NCBI RefSeq assembly: GCF_002934605.1
Contig: NZ_PTJC01000006.1
Span: forward strand, 930,001 to 994,000
DNA from: Neolewinella xylanilytica
GTDB lineage: Bacteria; Bacteroidota; Bacteroidia; Chitinophagales; Saprospiraceae
Direction of reading: 5' to 3'
DNA: 64,000 bases
The position numbers and the translations under genes are program-made. This document shows positions 41,310 to 49,908 of this stretch, one piece after another; the first letter of the stretch is position 1, and the number at the start of each line of letters is the position of its first letter. The notes below the pieces were generated by a model. It was not told where the DNA came from, ran no database searches, and was given only the letters and a program-made list of their open reading frames with translations.

Positions 41310-41960
41310 GGGCGCTGTGATAGGTAGGTAGTACAAGTAGTAGGGTGATTCCGCGCACCGGATGACCGAAAGGGTGAATCTTCGGTGCGACAGTAAATTC
41401 TGGCGTAGTGGATTATTAGTGGGAATGCTCCGGAAGCCATCCGGCGTTCCGGCGCTTTCGTCATTCAATAATGCAAGTATCGGGCGGGTCACTCTCACTG
41501 GGTGATAGTGGGGTTAAATCTTCCACTGCGGTAAATTATTTCCCGTTCTGCATTTTCAAGGGTAGTCATTGATCGCGATGCCGGCGTTCCGGCTCCGTCG
41601 TCGTTTCATAGTACAAGTATCGGGTCGGCCACTCTCAACGGGTGATAGTGGCGTTAAATCTTCGGCGGGCCGGTGATTTTTTTGTCGCTCCGATTTTCAG
41701 GGGCAGTCGACTTTTAGGGATACCGGCGTTCCGGCTCTTCTGTCATTCGATAGTACAAGTATCGGGTCAGCCACTCTCAGGGGGTGATAGTGGCGTTAAT
41801 TCTTCGGTGGGTCAGTGAATTTTTCCGTTGCGGGTTCCCGAGGACGACGGCTCGTAAGGAACCCGGCATTCCGGTTCTTTCGTCGTTCGATCAGGCAAGT
41901 TTTAGGTTGGTCAGGCGCAGCGGGTAAGCCGGGTGTGGGATCCTGGACACACTTTTACTT
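41310..41960. repeat. Five degenerate ~140-bp tandem repeats
   Basis: The word CAAGTA/CAAGTT recurs at 41334, 41474, 41614, 41756 and 41896, spaced 140, 140, 142 and 140 bp. The middle three units share long stretches, including GGCGTTCCGG, CAAGTATCGGG and an imperfect palindrome CACTCTCA-5 bp-TGATAGTG; the outer two are decayed. On the minus strand each of two units encodes a start like MTKAPERR or MTEEPERR. The array lies upstream of the small-peptide operon. The rest of 41255-42257 holds no gene. Confidence 0.88.
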
Positions 41961-42117
41961 CGGGGTTGGGTTAGTCCTCCAAAACGGGGAAGCTGCCGCG
42001 GGATGATCGGACCAATGCGGGTAGCGCAGCTTCTCCTTTCCCCCTTCCGCGGGCGGTACGTGGGGAGGGCAATGAACCGGGTTGCACGAAGGCCACGAGT
42101 GCAACGGTGTCCACACG

Positions 42118-42137
42118 GCACCCGCGCCCCGGCGCCC
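42118..42137 (+). repeat. Dispersed 20-bp GC-rich element, copy 1
   Basis: This 20-bp sequence (GCACCCGCGCCCCGGCGCCC) is identical to 61206-61225 and nearly identical, on the other strand, to 49250-49269 and 63303-63322. It lies 120 bp before the SGNH-protein gene, in the same orientation. Confidence 0.75.
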
Positions 42138-42257
42138 AAGCCCCTAGCCGCCTACGTGATTATTCGTCACAGGGAGGGGTAAAAAAGTGACACATATCGG
42201 AAGCTTTATATCTTCCCGGAACCGCCGGATTTTACGAGCGGCCAAAACACGTTGATC

Positions 42258-45251
42258 ATGGCTAGACTTTACTCCCGCTTCTTACCGCTCTTGGTGTGCC
42301 TGCTGGCTATTTCCTACCTCGGCGCGCAGGACACCGAGCAGGATACCATCCTCGTCGATTTCGGTACCCAACTTTCAACGGGGAACTGGAATAATTTGAC
42401 CAACTTCACCGACGGTGCGGTTCCGGTACTCCTGAACGCCGCGGGGGAACGGACGCGCTACGGCATCGAGGTGTCGGATACTTTTCGCGGGGTAAATACA
42501 GGCGGCACCACCGAGCCGGATGACTCCCTGGCACTGCCCGCTACCGCGACTGGCGACAGCTTCTTCGGCAACGGACAACCCTGGGGAGGAGCCACCGAGC
42601 CCAGCGGAGCGGTGACCCTCACCAATTTGCGGCAGGGAAAGAACTACAACCTGGCCCTGTACGCTTCCCGGGCCGGCACCGAAACGCGGCAAACGCGGCT
42701 CATCGTGATCGGAGCTACCCGCGACACCCTTCTATTGGAGGCCGGCGGCACCGGCGGTATGCGGGTGCGGACCTCCATGACCCCCGCGGCCGATAGCACC
42801 ATCGTGATCGAAGCCGCCGCCGGCCCCGACAACGATACCCCGGAAGCTTTCTTCTATCTCGGGGCTCTGGTGATGAACTACGACGCGGAAGCACCGCCGC
42901 CGGTTGTCGAGGTGGCAGCGGATACCTTTCTGGTCGATTTCGGTACCGTCCCGTCGCCGGCGCCCTGGAATAACGTCACCGATTTCGACTCCGGCGCCGT
43001 AGTCACCCTGGCGAATCAGGTCGGTACGCTAGCCAACGTCCGGCTGGTGGTCGTCGATTCCTTCCGGGGGGTGAATACACTGGGTACGTCCACGCCGGAC
43101 GCGGAACTCGGATTCCCCGCCTCCGCCACCGAAGATTCGTTCTTCGGGAATACCGGCCCGTTCAACGGCGCCATACAAGCCACCGGCGGAATCGAACTGA
43201 CCGGCCTCGATCCGCGCACGGGCTATACGCTCCGCATTTTCGGCTCCCGGAATACGGAGGAGAACCGGGAAGCGATGTACGTGGTGGAAGGGATCACGAC
43301 GGATACCCTTTACCTCAACTCGGCCAACAACACCGGCGAACTGGCGGTGACTACCGTATTCCCGACCCGGGATTCATCGATCGTGCTAACGGCCAGTCCG
43401 GGCCCCAACAACGTCAACAACCTCGGCTTCTACTACCTCAACGCCATGGAGGTGTTCGCCGAAGCAACGGCGGTAGCCCCCCTGGACACGGTGTTGGTCG
43501 ACTTCGGCGGATCCAACACCACGCCACCGCCCTACAACAACGTTACCGATCCCAACGCCGGAAAGGTGAGCGACCTGACCAATAGCGCCGGCTTTTATAC
43601 CGGCTACACCATCGCCGTGGTCGATTCTTTCAATAACACCAACGCGGACGGTACGCAGCGCCCCGCCGAGGAATTGGGACTGGCCGCTACGGCCACCGGC
43701 GACAGCTTTTTCGGGAATACCGGAGATTTTGGCGGACAGTCGCAACCGACCGGTGCCGTGGAACTGACCGGTCTGAACCCGGCGGTCACCTACACCGTCG
43801 AACTGTTTGCTTCGCGGACCACCAGCGAACGGCGGGAAACGCAGTATGTCGTCGAAGGGGCCGGGAGCGATACCGTTTACCTGACGGTCAGCTCGAACGA
43901 GAACCGCTCCGTCTTCGTGGAAATGCAGCCGGACGCCGAAGGCACCCTCCGGATAACGGCCAGTAGCGGACCGAATAACGAGAACAGCGACCTGTTCTAC
44001 TATCTCGGCGTACTGCGGCTCATCTATCCGGATATGGATCCCGTGGGCGACGTCTCGCTGGAACTCACCGATCCAACCGGCGGAGAATTTTGGCAGGCGG
44101 GAAAAACGGCGGATATCACCTGGAACGCCCGCAACCTCGGCCAGCTGGGGTTGGAATACTCCACGGACGCCGGGTCCACGTGGACGGTGATCGATACCGT
44201 GCCCGCCTTCAACGAATCGTATACCTGGACCCTCCCGGAAGTAGATACCGAGGAAGCCCTGGTACGCATCACCTCGGATACGCTGCTGGCTACCAGCGAT
44301 TCGACCTTTACCATCAGTACGGAGACGACCAGCTGTACGATCGTGGTACTGGGGTCTTCCACGGCGGAGGGAACGGGCGCCTCTACGCAGGATAGCAGCT
44401 GGGTAGGTCGCTACCAGGAATACCTGGCCGATGATACCCGCTACGACGTGGTCAACCTGGGGCGGAGCGGGTACAACACTTTCCGGATTTTGCCGACCGG
44501 CACCGACATCCCGGCGGGAGTGAACGAAACCATCGACCCGGCCCGCAACGTCACCCAGGCGCTCACCTACGATCCCTTTGCCATCATCATCAACATGCCG
44601 TCCAACGACGCCGCAGGTGGCTACGGGGTAGCGCAGCAGCTCGACAACTTCGAGACCGTCGTGGAGGCCGCCCGGGAAGCCGGGGTTTTAGTCTACGTAG
44701 CCACGACCCAGCCCCGCAATTTCACCAATCCAGCCCAGATTCAGATTCAGCGGGAGGTGCGCGACAGCATCCTGGCGATCTACGGCGAAATGGCCATCGA
44801 CTTCTGGACCGGCCTGGCCAGCGCGGATGGATTCATTGTCGATTCGCTGGATAGCGGCGATGGCATCCACGTCAATGACGACGGGCACGCTATTCTCTAC
44901 CAGCGGGTACTCAATTTACAACTGGACACCGTCGACTGTAGCGCTCCCAGCGCCGTCGGCAACCTCCCCCGGCGGGTTTCCGGACTGGTGAAAGCCTACC
45001 CGAACCCCGCCGAAAACGGCTTCCTGATGCTCGACTTCGGGGAGGGCCTGCGGGGAACGGCCGACGTACAAATCATCGACGTACTCGGACGGGTGCGGCT
45101 GCGCGATCGGGTGGAGATCACCGGCGGGGCCGATCACCGCATCGATATCAGCCAGCTTGGCCGTAGCAGTAGTAGCTACTTTTTCGTGGTCGTGACGCTG
45201 GAAAGTGCCGACGGATACGTGCGCGACATCCTGCCGGTCGTTATCCGGTAG
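42258..45251 (+). CDS. Type IX-secreted multidomain SGNH-hydrolase protein
   Basis: The 997-residue protein (ATG at 42258; TTG at 42252 possible) has a signal peptide and three repeats of about 190 residues, each opening with DTxLVDFG (near residues 27, 222 and 410). An Ig-like domain follows near 600-690 (TDPTGGEFWQAGKTADITW). The SGNH hydrolase domain spans about 692-895, with blocks GSSTAEG, GRSGYN, NMPSND and DGIHVNDDGH. A type IX sorting domain closes it (from KAYPNPAENGF, about 911). It is probably a cell-surface carbohydrate or ester hydrolase; the repeats may bind polysaccharide. Confidence 0.9.
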   Translation: MARLYSRFLPLLVCLLAISYLGAQDTEQDTILVDFGTQLSTGNWNNLTNFTDGAVPVLLNAAGERTRYGIEVSDTFRGVNTGGTTEPDDSLALPATATGDSFFGNGQPWGGATEPSGAVTLTNLRQGKNYNLALYASRAGTETRQTRLIVIGATRDTLLLEAGGTGGMRVRTSMTPAADSTIVIEAAAGPDNDTPEAFFYLGALVMNYDAEAPPPVVEVAADTFLVDFGTVPSPAPWNNVTDFDSGAVVTLANQVGTLANVRLVVVDSFRGVNTLGTSTPDAELGFPASATEDSFFGNTGPFNGAIQATGGIELTGLDPRTGYTLRIFGSRNTEENREAMYVVEGITTDTLYLNSANNTGELAVTTVFPTRDSSIVLTASPGPNNVNNLGFYYLNAMEVFAEATAVAPLDTVLVDFGGSNTTPPPYNNVTDPNAGKVSDLTNSAGFYTGYTIAVVDSFNNTNADGTQRPAEELGLAATATGDSFFGNTGDFGGQSQPTGAVELTGLNPAVTYTVELFASRTTSERRETQYVVEGAGSDTVYLTVSSNENRSVFVEMQPDAEGTLRITASSGPNNENSDLFYYLGVLRLIYPDMDPVGDVSLELTDPTGGEFWQAGKTADITWNARNLGQLGLEYSTDAGSTWTVIDTVPAFNESYTWTLPEVDTEEALVRITSDTLLATSDSTFTISTETTSCTIVVLGSSTAEGTGASTQDSSWVGRYQEYLADDTRYDVVNLGRSGYNTFRILPTGTDIPAGVNETIDPARNVTQALTYDPFAIIINMPSNDAAGGYGVAQQLDNFETVVEAAREAGVLVYVATTQPRNFTNPAQIQIQREVRDSILAIYGEMAIDFWTGLASADGFIVDSLDSGDGIHVNDDGHAILYQRVLNLQLDTVDCSAPSAVGNLPRRVSGLVKAYPNPAENGFLMLDFGEGLRGTADVQIIDVLGRVRLRDRVEITGGADHRIDISQLGRSSSSYFFVVVTLESADGYVRDILPVVIR

Positions 45252-45284
45252 CGTTCGCCGAAAGTAAAAGGGGCTACTAGACAG

Positions 45285-45324
45285 ACCGGGACGTGTGCTG
45301 CACAGGCGCACGTCCCGGTTTTTT
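45285..45324. terminator. Intrinsic terminator between the SGNH gene and the export operon
   Basis: ACCGGGACGTG (45285-45295) pairs perfectly with CACGTCCCGGT (45309-45319), followed by TTTTTT on the plus strand. It stops transcription of the SGNH gene just at the 3' end of the convergent small membrane-protein gene. Confidence 0.9.
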
Positions 45325-45502
45325 ACTGACGGATCCAGGTGTACAGCGATGCAAGCAGCCAGTACAGCAGGCGGTATATTCCATAGAGGATGGCGATCCC
45401 GGAGAGGTAAACCAGCCAGAAAGCGATATCGCCTACGTAAGGGAGCCACCAGAGTTCACCGCACTGGTTGGCCTGCAGCAGGGGTAGGGTAGGGAAGTAC
45501 AT
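45323..45502 (-). CDS. Small membrane protein, 59 residues
   Basis: The protein starts MYFPTLPLLQANQCGELWW and contains a long hydrophobic stretch (about residues 26-55, IAFWLVYLSGIAILYGIYRLL then YWLLASLY), enough for one long or two short helices, with TWIRQ at the end. There is no Gly-Gly leader. It starts 1 bp from the stop of the HTH gene, as the last gene of the export operon. A role in immunity or transporter function is possible. Confidence 0.65.
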   Translation of the reverse strand: MYFPTLPLLQANQCGELWWLPYVGDIAFWLVYLSGIAILYGIYRLLYWLLASLYTWIRQ

Positions 45503-45503
45503 A

Positions 45504-45833
45504 TCAGGAAACGGCTGCGGTGGAGGAAACGGCGGGTGGGACGAGTTTACGCACCTTGGCCGGTCCGTCGAAGGAGGTTGCTTCGCCAGGTTGCTCCGAC
45601 TGAACGCGTACGAAATCGATGCGCAATTCCACGCTCTCGTAGTACGCATAGCTCTGGCGCTGCTGGCAGAAGTGGATCGGCGCGCCCAACGCTTTCATCT
45701 GCGATAGCAGTCGGTACAGGCCGGGTTGGGATATACCGAGCCGCCCCGCGAATTCTTCCGGGGTGCCGGTGCGGTGGAACTTGATGAAGGTATGCATGCG
45801 CCGGAGGCGCTCTACTTGTTTTAGTACGGACAT
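45504..45833 (-). CDS. Helix-turn-helix regulator of the export operon
   Basis: The 109-residue protein has an N-terminal winged helix-turn-helix of the HTH_11/DeoR type (about residues 5-65), with LRRMHTFIKFHRTGTPEEFA and LGISQPGLYRLLSQMKALGA. A short beta wing follows (HFCQQRQSYAYYESVELRIDF). The C-terminal 35 residues are polar and proline-rich. It sits between the ABC transporter and the small membrane protein, so it probably controls this locus or the peptide operon. Confidence 0.8.
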   Translation of the reverse strand: MSVLKQVERLRRMHTFIKFHRTGTPEEFAGRLGISQPGLYRLLSQMKALGAPIHFCQQRQSYAYYESVELRIDFVRVQSEQPGEATSFDGPAKVRKLVPPAVSSTAAVS

Positions 45834-45869
45834 GGCTCAGGGAGTTTAGGGAGTGGGATGTAGGATTTA

Positions 45870-48047
45870 TTAAGCCGCCAATCGCCGGACGACCCGGCTG
45901 GGAAACTGCTTGTTCCAGAGCTCGCGGTACGCACCGGCCCCCGCCAACAGTTCATCGTGGGTACCTTCCTGGATAAGCTTACCTTCCTCCAGTACGGCGA
46001 TCTTGTCGGCGTCCATGATGGTGCTCAGCCGGTGGGCGATGATAATGATGGTTTTACCGGCGGCGCGTAAGCGGTGGATGGTGCGCTGCACGAATTCCTC
46101 GCTGGCGCTGTCCAGCGCCGAGGTAGCCTCGTCCAGGATAAGGATGTCGGGGTCCCGGTAAAGCGCCCGGGCAATCGCCAGTCGCTGGCGCTGACCGCCG
46201 CTCAGGGTAGCGCCGTGCTCGCCGACGTAGGTCGCGAATCCTTCCGGCAGGGTTTCGATGAAGGGAAGGAGACCGAGTTCCTTGCAAATGGACAGGATGC
46301 GCTGCATATCCGGCGCGTAGTCTCCGACGGCGATGTTCTCGATCAGGTTGCCGGCGAAGAGGCTCAGTTCCTGGGGGACTACCCCGATGCGGGCCCGCAG
46401 GCTCTGATTGGTGACGTAGGCCAGGTCGGCGTCGCCGATCACGACCTTTCCGGCGGTGGGCGGGTAGAGCTTCTGCAGCAGGGCGGCGAGGGTAGATTTT
46501 CCCGAGCCGCTTCCCCCTACCAGCCCGGTTATCTGGCCGGCAGGGATGGTCAGGTCAAACCCTTCGAATACGTTCTTTCGGGAACCGTAGCTGAATGCCA
46601 GCCCACGGAAGCGTATATCTCCGATCATTTCTCGCTTGAGCTCCATCCCTTGGATGGCCTCTTCCTCGCTTTCCAGGTCGATGATTTCGAAAAGTCTATC
46701 CGCCGCGATGAGGGCGTTCTGTATGGTCTTGTTCATGCCGATCAGCCCCCTGGCCGGCCCGGTGAAGTAGCCGATCAGGGCGTAAAAGCCCAGCAGCTCC
46801 CCGGGGGAGATGGCGCCTTCGATCACGTAGTAGCTGCCCACCCACAGCAGGATGATCGTGAAGAGCCGGCTTACCAGTTCCGAGGCATTGCCACTGAAGA
46901 TGCCCGTCATGCCGGAACGGTAGGTGGTCTGCAGTAACTTCACGAAGCGGGTTTCGGTCTTCCGGTTGGCGTGGTCCTCCAGGCCTAGTTGCTTGATCGT
47001 CCGCACGGCGTTGACGCTCTCTACCAGCTGGCTCTCCAGGTCGGCCGCCCGTTCCATGAGCTCCCGTTCCCGACTGCGATTCATGCGGTTGGTGACCCAG
47101 TAGATCGCCACGTAACAGGGGATGACGATCAGCAACACCAGCGCCAGTTTCCAGTAGTAGGTGAACATCAGTCCGAAGCTGAACACCACGATGAAGACAT
47201 TGACCAGCAGGTTGATCGCCACGTCGTTGATGAAGGCGCGGATCTTGACGGCATCCCCGATGCGGCTGATGATCTCCCCCGTCCGCATGGTGTCGAAGAA
47301 GCGCTGCGGCAAGCGAAGCAGGTGTTTGTAGTAGCCCAGGATCAGCCGGGCGTCGATGAGTTGACCGGACTTCATGACCATCACCGATTTCGCCGTGCCG
47401 ATGAAGATGCTCATGCCCAGCAGCGCCACCATCGCTATGCTCAACAGATTGAGTAAGCGGGTATTCTGGTTGATCAATACGAAGTCGGTGATCTTCTGCA
47501 GGTAGATCGAGGTGCTGAGTCCGAGTACGGTATAGACCACCGCCCCCACCAGCGCCTGCAGTAAGGTAGACCGGTGCGGCTGCAGTAGCGCCCGGAAGCG
47601 CGCGAAGGTCGATACCCGCCGGTCACCGGCCTTGAAGTCATCGCCCGGGGCAATCAGCAGCAGCACCCCCGTCCACTCCTCCCGCCACGTTTTCCAGCTT
47701 TTCTTCTGCATGCGCCCGTTGGCCGGGTCCATGACCTGGACGTACTTGTCCGTCACCCGGTACACGACCACGAAGTGGTGCAGCCGCTTATTGACGATGA
47801 CGTGAGCGACGGCGGGAAAGGGTGCCTCGTTTTTAAAGGCATCTTCCTCCGCCCGCACCCCCTGGCAGGTAAATCCGAGTTTCTCGGCCGCCTGGATCAT
47901 CCCCAGCAGATTCGTACCCTTCTGGTCCGTGCTGGCCATTTGCCGGATGCGGGCGATCGGAAGCGCCAGCTGGTAATGCGCCGCGATGGAGGCCAGGCAG
48001 GCCGCGCCACAGTCCGTGATGTCGTGTTGCTTGATCGTCTTTTTCAT
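45870..48047 (-). CDS. C39-peptidase ABC exporter (PCAT) for double-glycine peptides
   Basis: The 725-residue protein has an N-terminal C39 cysteine peptidase (1-150), with Cys13 in TDCGAAC, His91 in LHHFVVV and Asp107 in VMDPANG. A six-helix membrane domain (160-450) and an ATPase domain follow: Walker A GGSGSGKST, signature LSGGQRQRLAIARAL, Walker B ILILDEATSAL and H-loop AHRLST. All catalytic residues are intact. Such transporters cut leaders after Gly-Gly and export the mature peptide. Likely substrates are the three GG peptides at 40.5-41.1 kb. It starts 3 bp after the HlyD gene ends. Confidence 0.95.
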   Translation of the reverse strand: MKKTIKQHDITDCGAACLASIAAHYQLALPIARIRQMASTDQKGTNLLGMIQAAEKLGFTCQGVRAEEDAFKNEAPFPAVAHVIVNKRLHHFVVVYRVTDKYVQVMDPANGRMQKKSWKTWREEWTGVLLLIAPGDDFKAGDRRVSTFARFRALLQPHRSTLLQALVGAVVYTVLGLSTSIYLQKITDFVLINQNTRLLNLLSIAMVALLGMSIFIGTAKSVMVMKSGQLIDARLILGYYKHLLRLPQRFFDTMRTGEIISRIGDAVKIRAFINDVAINLLVNVFIVVFSFGLMFTYYWKLALVLLIVIPCYVAIYWVTNRMNRSRERELMERAADLESQLVESVNAVRTIKQLGLEDHANRKTETRFVKLLQTTYRSGMTGIFSGNASELVSRLFTIILLWVGSYYVIEGAISPGELLGFYALIGYFTGPARGLIGMNKTIQNALIAADRLFEIIDLESEEEAIQGMELKREMIGDIRFRGLAFSYGSRKNVFEGFDLTIPAGQITGLVGGSGSGKSTLAALLQKLYPPTAGKVVIGDADLAYVTNQSLRARIGVVPQELSLFAGNLIENIAVGDYAPDMQRILSICKELGLLPFIETLPEGFATYVGEHGATLSGGQRQRLAIARALYRDPDILILDEATSALDSASEEFVQRTIHRLRAAGKTIIIIAHRLSTIMDADKIAVLEEGKLIQEGTHDELLAGAGAYRELWNKQFPSRVVRRLAA

Positions 48048-48050
48048 GGC

Positions 48051-49208
48051 TTAGTGGTATACGGGATTGAACCAGTCGTCGAGTTTGTCGTGGAGGAGTT
48101 GGAAGAGGCTGCGTCGGGTAAGGGTGAAGTGGGCGGTCAGCGTCATGCCCTTTCGCAAACCGCCAACGTAGCCATTCTGCAACCGCAGCTCGGTATCGTG
48201 CAGCGTGCACAGCACCCGGAAGGCGGCCTGGCCCTCCACCTCGGTGACGTCCCGGCTGATCTCCGTGAGGGTGGCGCGGGCCAGTCCCCACTGGTTGTAG
48301 TTAAAGGCGTCGAGCTGCAGGCGTACCGGCAGCCCTTCCCGGAGCAGCCCGATATCCGAGGGACTCACGAAGGCCTCCACCCGCAGGTCGCCGTCGGGGC
48401 TGATCTGCCCCAGGGACTGGCCGGCCGAGGTGTACGCTCCCGCCTGTAGTCCGTCCGTCTGCGTCAGGTGGCCGTCCACGGGGGCGGTTACGACGTGCTG
48501 TTTGGAGCGTTCGGCCGTCTGTCGGAGACTGCGGTCCAGCTCCGCGGTTTCCCGGCGAATACGTTGCAGATCCTGCGTCCACTGGTGCCGCTGCCGCTCG
48601 GTAAGTTGCCGCAGCTGCCCCTCCAGCAGCTCCACTTCGAAGGCGGCCTGCTCGTGGTCCATACGGGCTACGGAGCCGGTTTCCAACAGTTCCGTCTGCC
48701 GTCCGAGGTGGCGACGGGCGTGGTCGAGCTTGAGTTCGAGCTCGTCGCGGCGGCGCAGGTATTCGCGGTGATCGCGCTGGTAGACCGCCGTGCGCAGTTC
48801 GGCTAGGGCCGTACCGTTGCTGGCGGTTAGGGTACCCAGATCCGCCAGGGCCAGCCTGCGCTCCCGACGTTGGGCAACGAGGTGATCGGTTTCGCCGTCC
48901 AGCTCGGCGGTGGAGACGATCAGTAGCGTATCGCCGGCACAGACCGCCCGGTCATCCTGTAGCCGGGCCAGGGTTCCCCGGCCGCCCACCGGACTGGATA
49001 CCGGGATCAGTTTCATGGCCGGACGCAGGATACCCCGGCTCTGGCTGTTCACTTCCACCTCGACGAGCGGCAGTACGCATACCGCCAGCAGCAGGCCGGC
49101 AACGATGGTTAGGTAAATGGCCCGTCCCGTGCGGGAGTGGCGGGCGTAGAGGCCCTCGACCCCCTCCACGAGCGGAAAGGGGAAGAGCCGGGGCGCTTCG
49201 GTTGGCAT
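48051..49208 (-). CDS. HlyD-family membrane fusion adaptor for the PCAT exporter
   Basis: The 385-residue protein has one N-terminal membrane helix (about 30-48, AIYLTIVAGLLLAVCVLPLV), then a biotinyl-lipoyl-like domain (PVGGRGTLARLQDDRAVCAG), a long helical hairpin (about 110-230) and a barrel domain (APVDGHLTQTDGLQAGAYTS). It links the ABC transporter to an outer membrane channel (TolC-type, not in this window). It is co-transcribed with the transporter gene, 3 bp apart. Confidence 0.93.
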   Translation of the reverse strand: MPTEAPRLFPFPLVEGVEGLYARHSRTGRAIYLTIVAGLLLAVCVLPLVEVEVNSQSRGILRPAMKLIPVSSPVGGRGTLARLQDDRAVCAGDTLLIVSTAELDGETDHLVAQRRERRLALADLGTLTASNGTALAELRTAVYQRDHREYLRRRDELELKLDHARRHLGRQTELLETGSVARMDHEQAAFEVELLEGQLRQLTERQRHQWTQDLQRIRRETAELDRSLRQTAERSKQHVVTAPVDGHLTQTDGLQAGAYTSAGQSLGQISPDGDLRVEAFVSPSDIGLLREGLPVRLQLDAFNYNQWGLARATLTEISRDVTEVEGQAAFRVLCTLHDTELRLQNGYVGGLRKGMTLTAHFTLTRRSLFQLLHDKLDDWFNPVYH

Positions 49209-49249
49209 ATCAAAGGTGTTAGGTGTCGTTCCGGACCGCTAAGGGGGGG

Positions 49250-49269
49250 GGGCGCCGGAGCGCAGGTGC
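49250..49269 (-). repeat. Dispersed 20-bp GC-rich element, copy 2
   Basis: The reverse complement differs from the 42118 copy at two positions. It lies 41 bp upstream of the HlyD gene in the same orientation as that gene, next to a run of eleven G. Confidence 0.7.
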
Positions 49270-49289
49270 AAAGAATTTCAATAAAACCG

Positions 49290-49754
49290 TCAGGCCACCT
49301 TGGTAGCGGCCGGTAAGCAGCGAACCACCGGGATGGCCAGGCGGCAGGAAACGAGCAGCGTGTCTTCGCCTCCGAGCACCGGGTAACGGCCCGGCACGAT
49401 GATATTGTCGCGCTCGGTCAACGCCAGTCGGCGCGCCACGTCGGACGGCAACCGGAAGGGGTCCTGCAGCTGCAGATAGCCACTCGCGAAATGATGGTCG
49501 AAACTGCGTTCCGAAACCGTCGATCGGACGAAGTGGAGCAGCAGCCGGCCGGTCGGTTCGTCCACGCTTAGGTACGCCTGGCACCAATCCCGGCAGTGGG
49601 CGTGGGCGGCCGGAATGCCGTCGAGCAGGATAGCGCAAATGCCGACTCCCCGGCAGTCGGAGAACCGCGGCGAACCCAGGCGTACGTCCGCCTGGAGTCC
49701 GGCGCGGCATGCTCGAAAATAAATGAAATAATGGGTGTTCAGGTGTTTATACAT
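49290..49754 (-). CDS. Protein of unknown function, first gene of the export operon
   Basis: Read from the ATG at 49754 the protein has 154 residues. It starts MYKHLNTHYFIYF and carries four cysteines in the first third (RACRAG, SDCRGVGICAIL, HCRDWC). A beta-rich remainder includes GRLLLHFVRSTVSERSFDHHF and DNIIVPGRYPVLGGEDTLLVS. No signal peptide or membrane helix is clear. Its place ahead of the adaptor and transporter suggests a part in peptide export or modification, but I recognise no family. Confidence 0.65.
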   Translation of the reverse strand: MYKHLNTHYFIYFRACRAGLQADVRLGSPRFSDCRGVGICAILLDGIPAAHAHCRDWCQAYLSVDEPTGRLLLHFVRSTVSERSFDHHFASGYLQLQDPFRLPSDVARRLALTERDNIIVPGRYPVLGGEDTLLVSCRLAIPVVRCLPAATKVA

Positions 49755-49807
49755 ACTGTTGGTGTTGCCGGGAGGAAATGCGCTCCCTTTCGTATACACC
49801 AAATATC

Positions 49808-49885
49808 TATTCACCTTTCTGGATCTCCCGGGACGATTTGCCCGCTTCCGTTCCTGCCTGCGACGGCCGTTTAGACAGGTGAATA
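49808..49885. promoter_or_regulatory. Inverted repeat upstream of the export operon, candidate operator
   Basis: TATTCACCT (49808-49816) and AGGTGAATA (49877-49885) form a perfect 9-bp inverted repeat with 60 bp between arms, in the spacer before the first gene of the export operon. A dimeric regulator such as the HTH protein of the operon could bind there; this is speculation. Confidence 0.35.
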
Positions 49886-49908
49886 CAGCATGGATTGCTG
49901 ACAATCAG

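Noticed and set aside
41255-41464. Longer start for the acidic protein, from inside the repeat
   Set aside because: The added 70 residues are repeat-derived and basic, unlike the acidic conserved-looking part; ATG at 41254 is more natural.
41310-41960. CRISPR array or integron attC sites
   Set aside because: Repeats of 140 bp are far too long and diverged for CRISPR, and no R-Y-Y-Y-A-A-C/G-T-T-R-R-R-Y pairs or integrase were seen.
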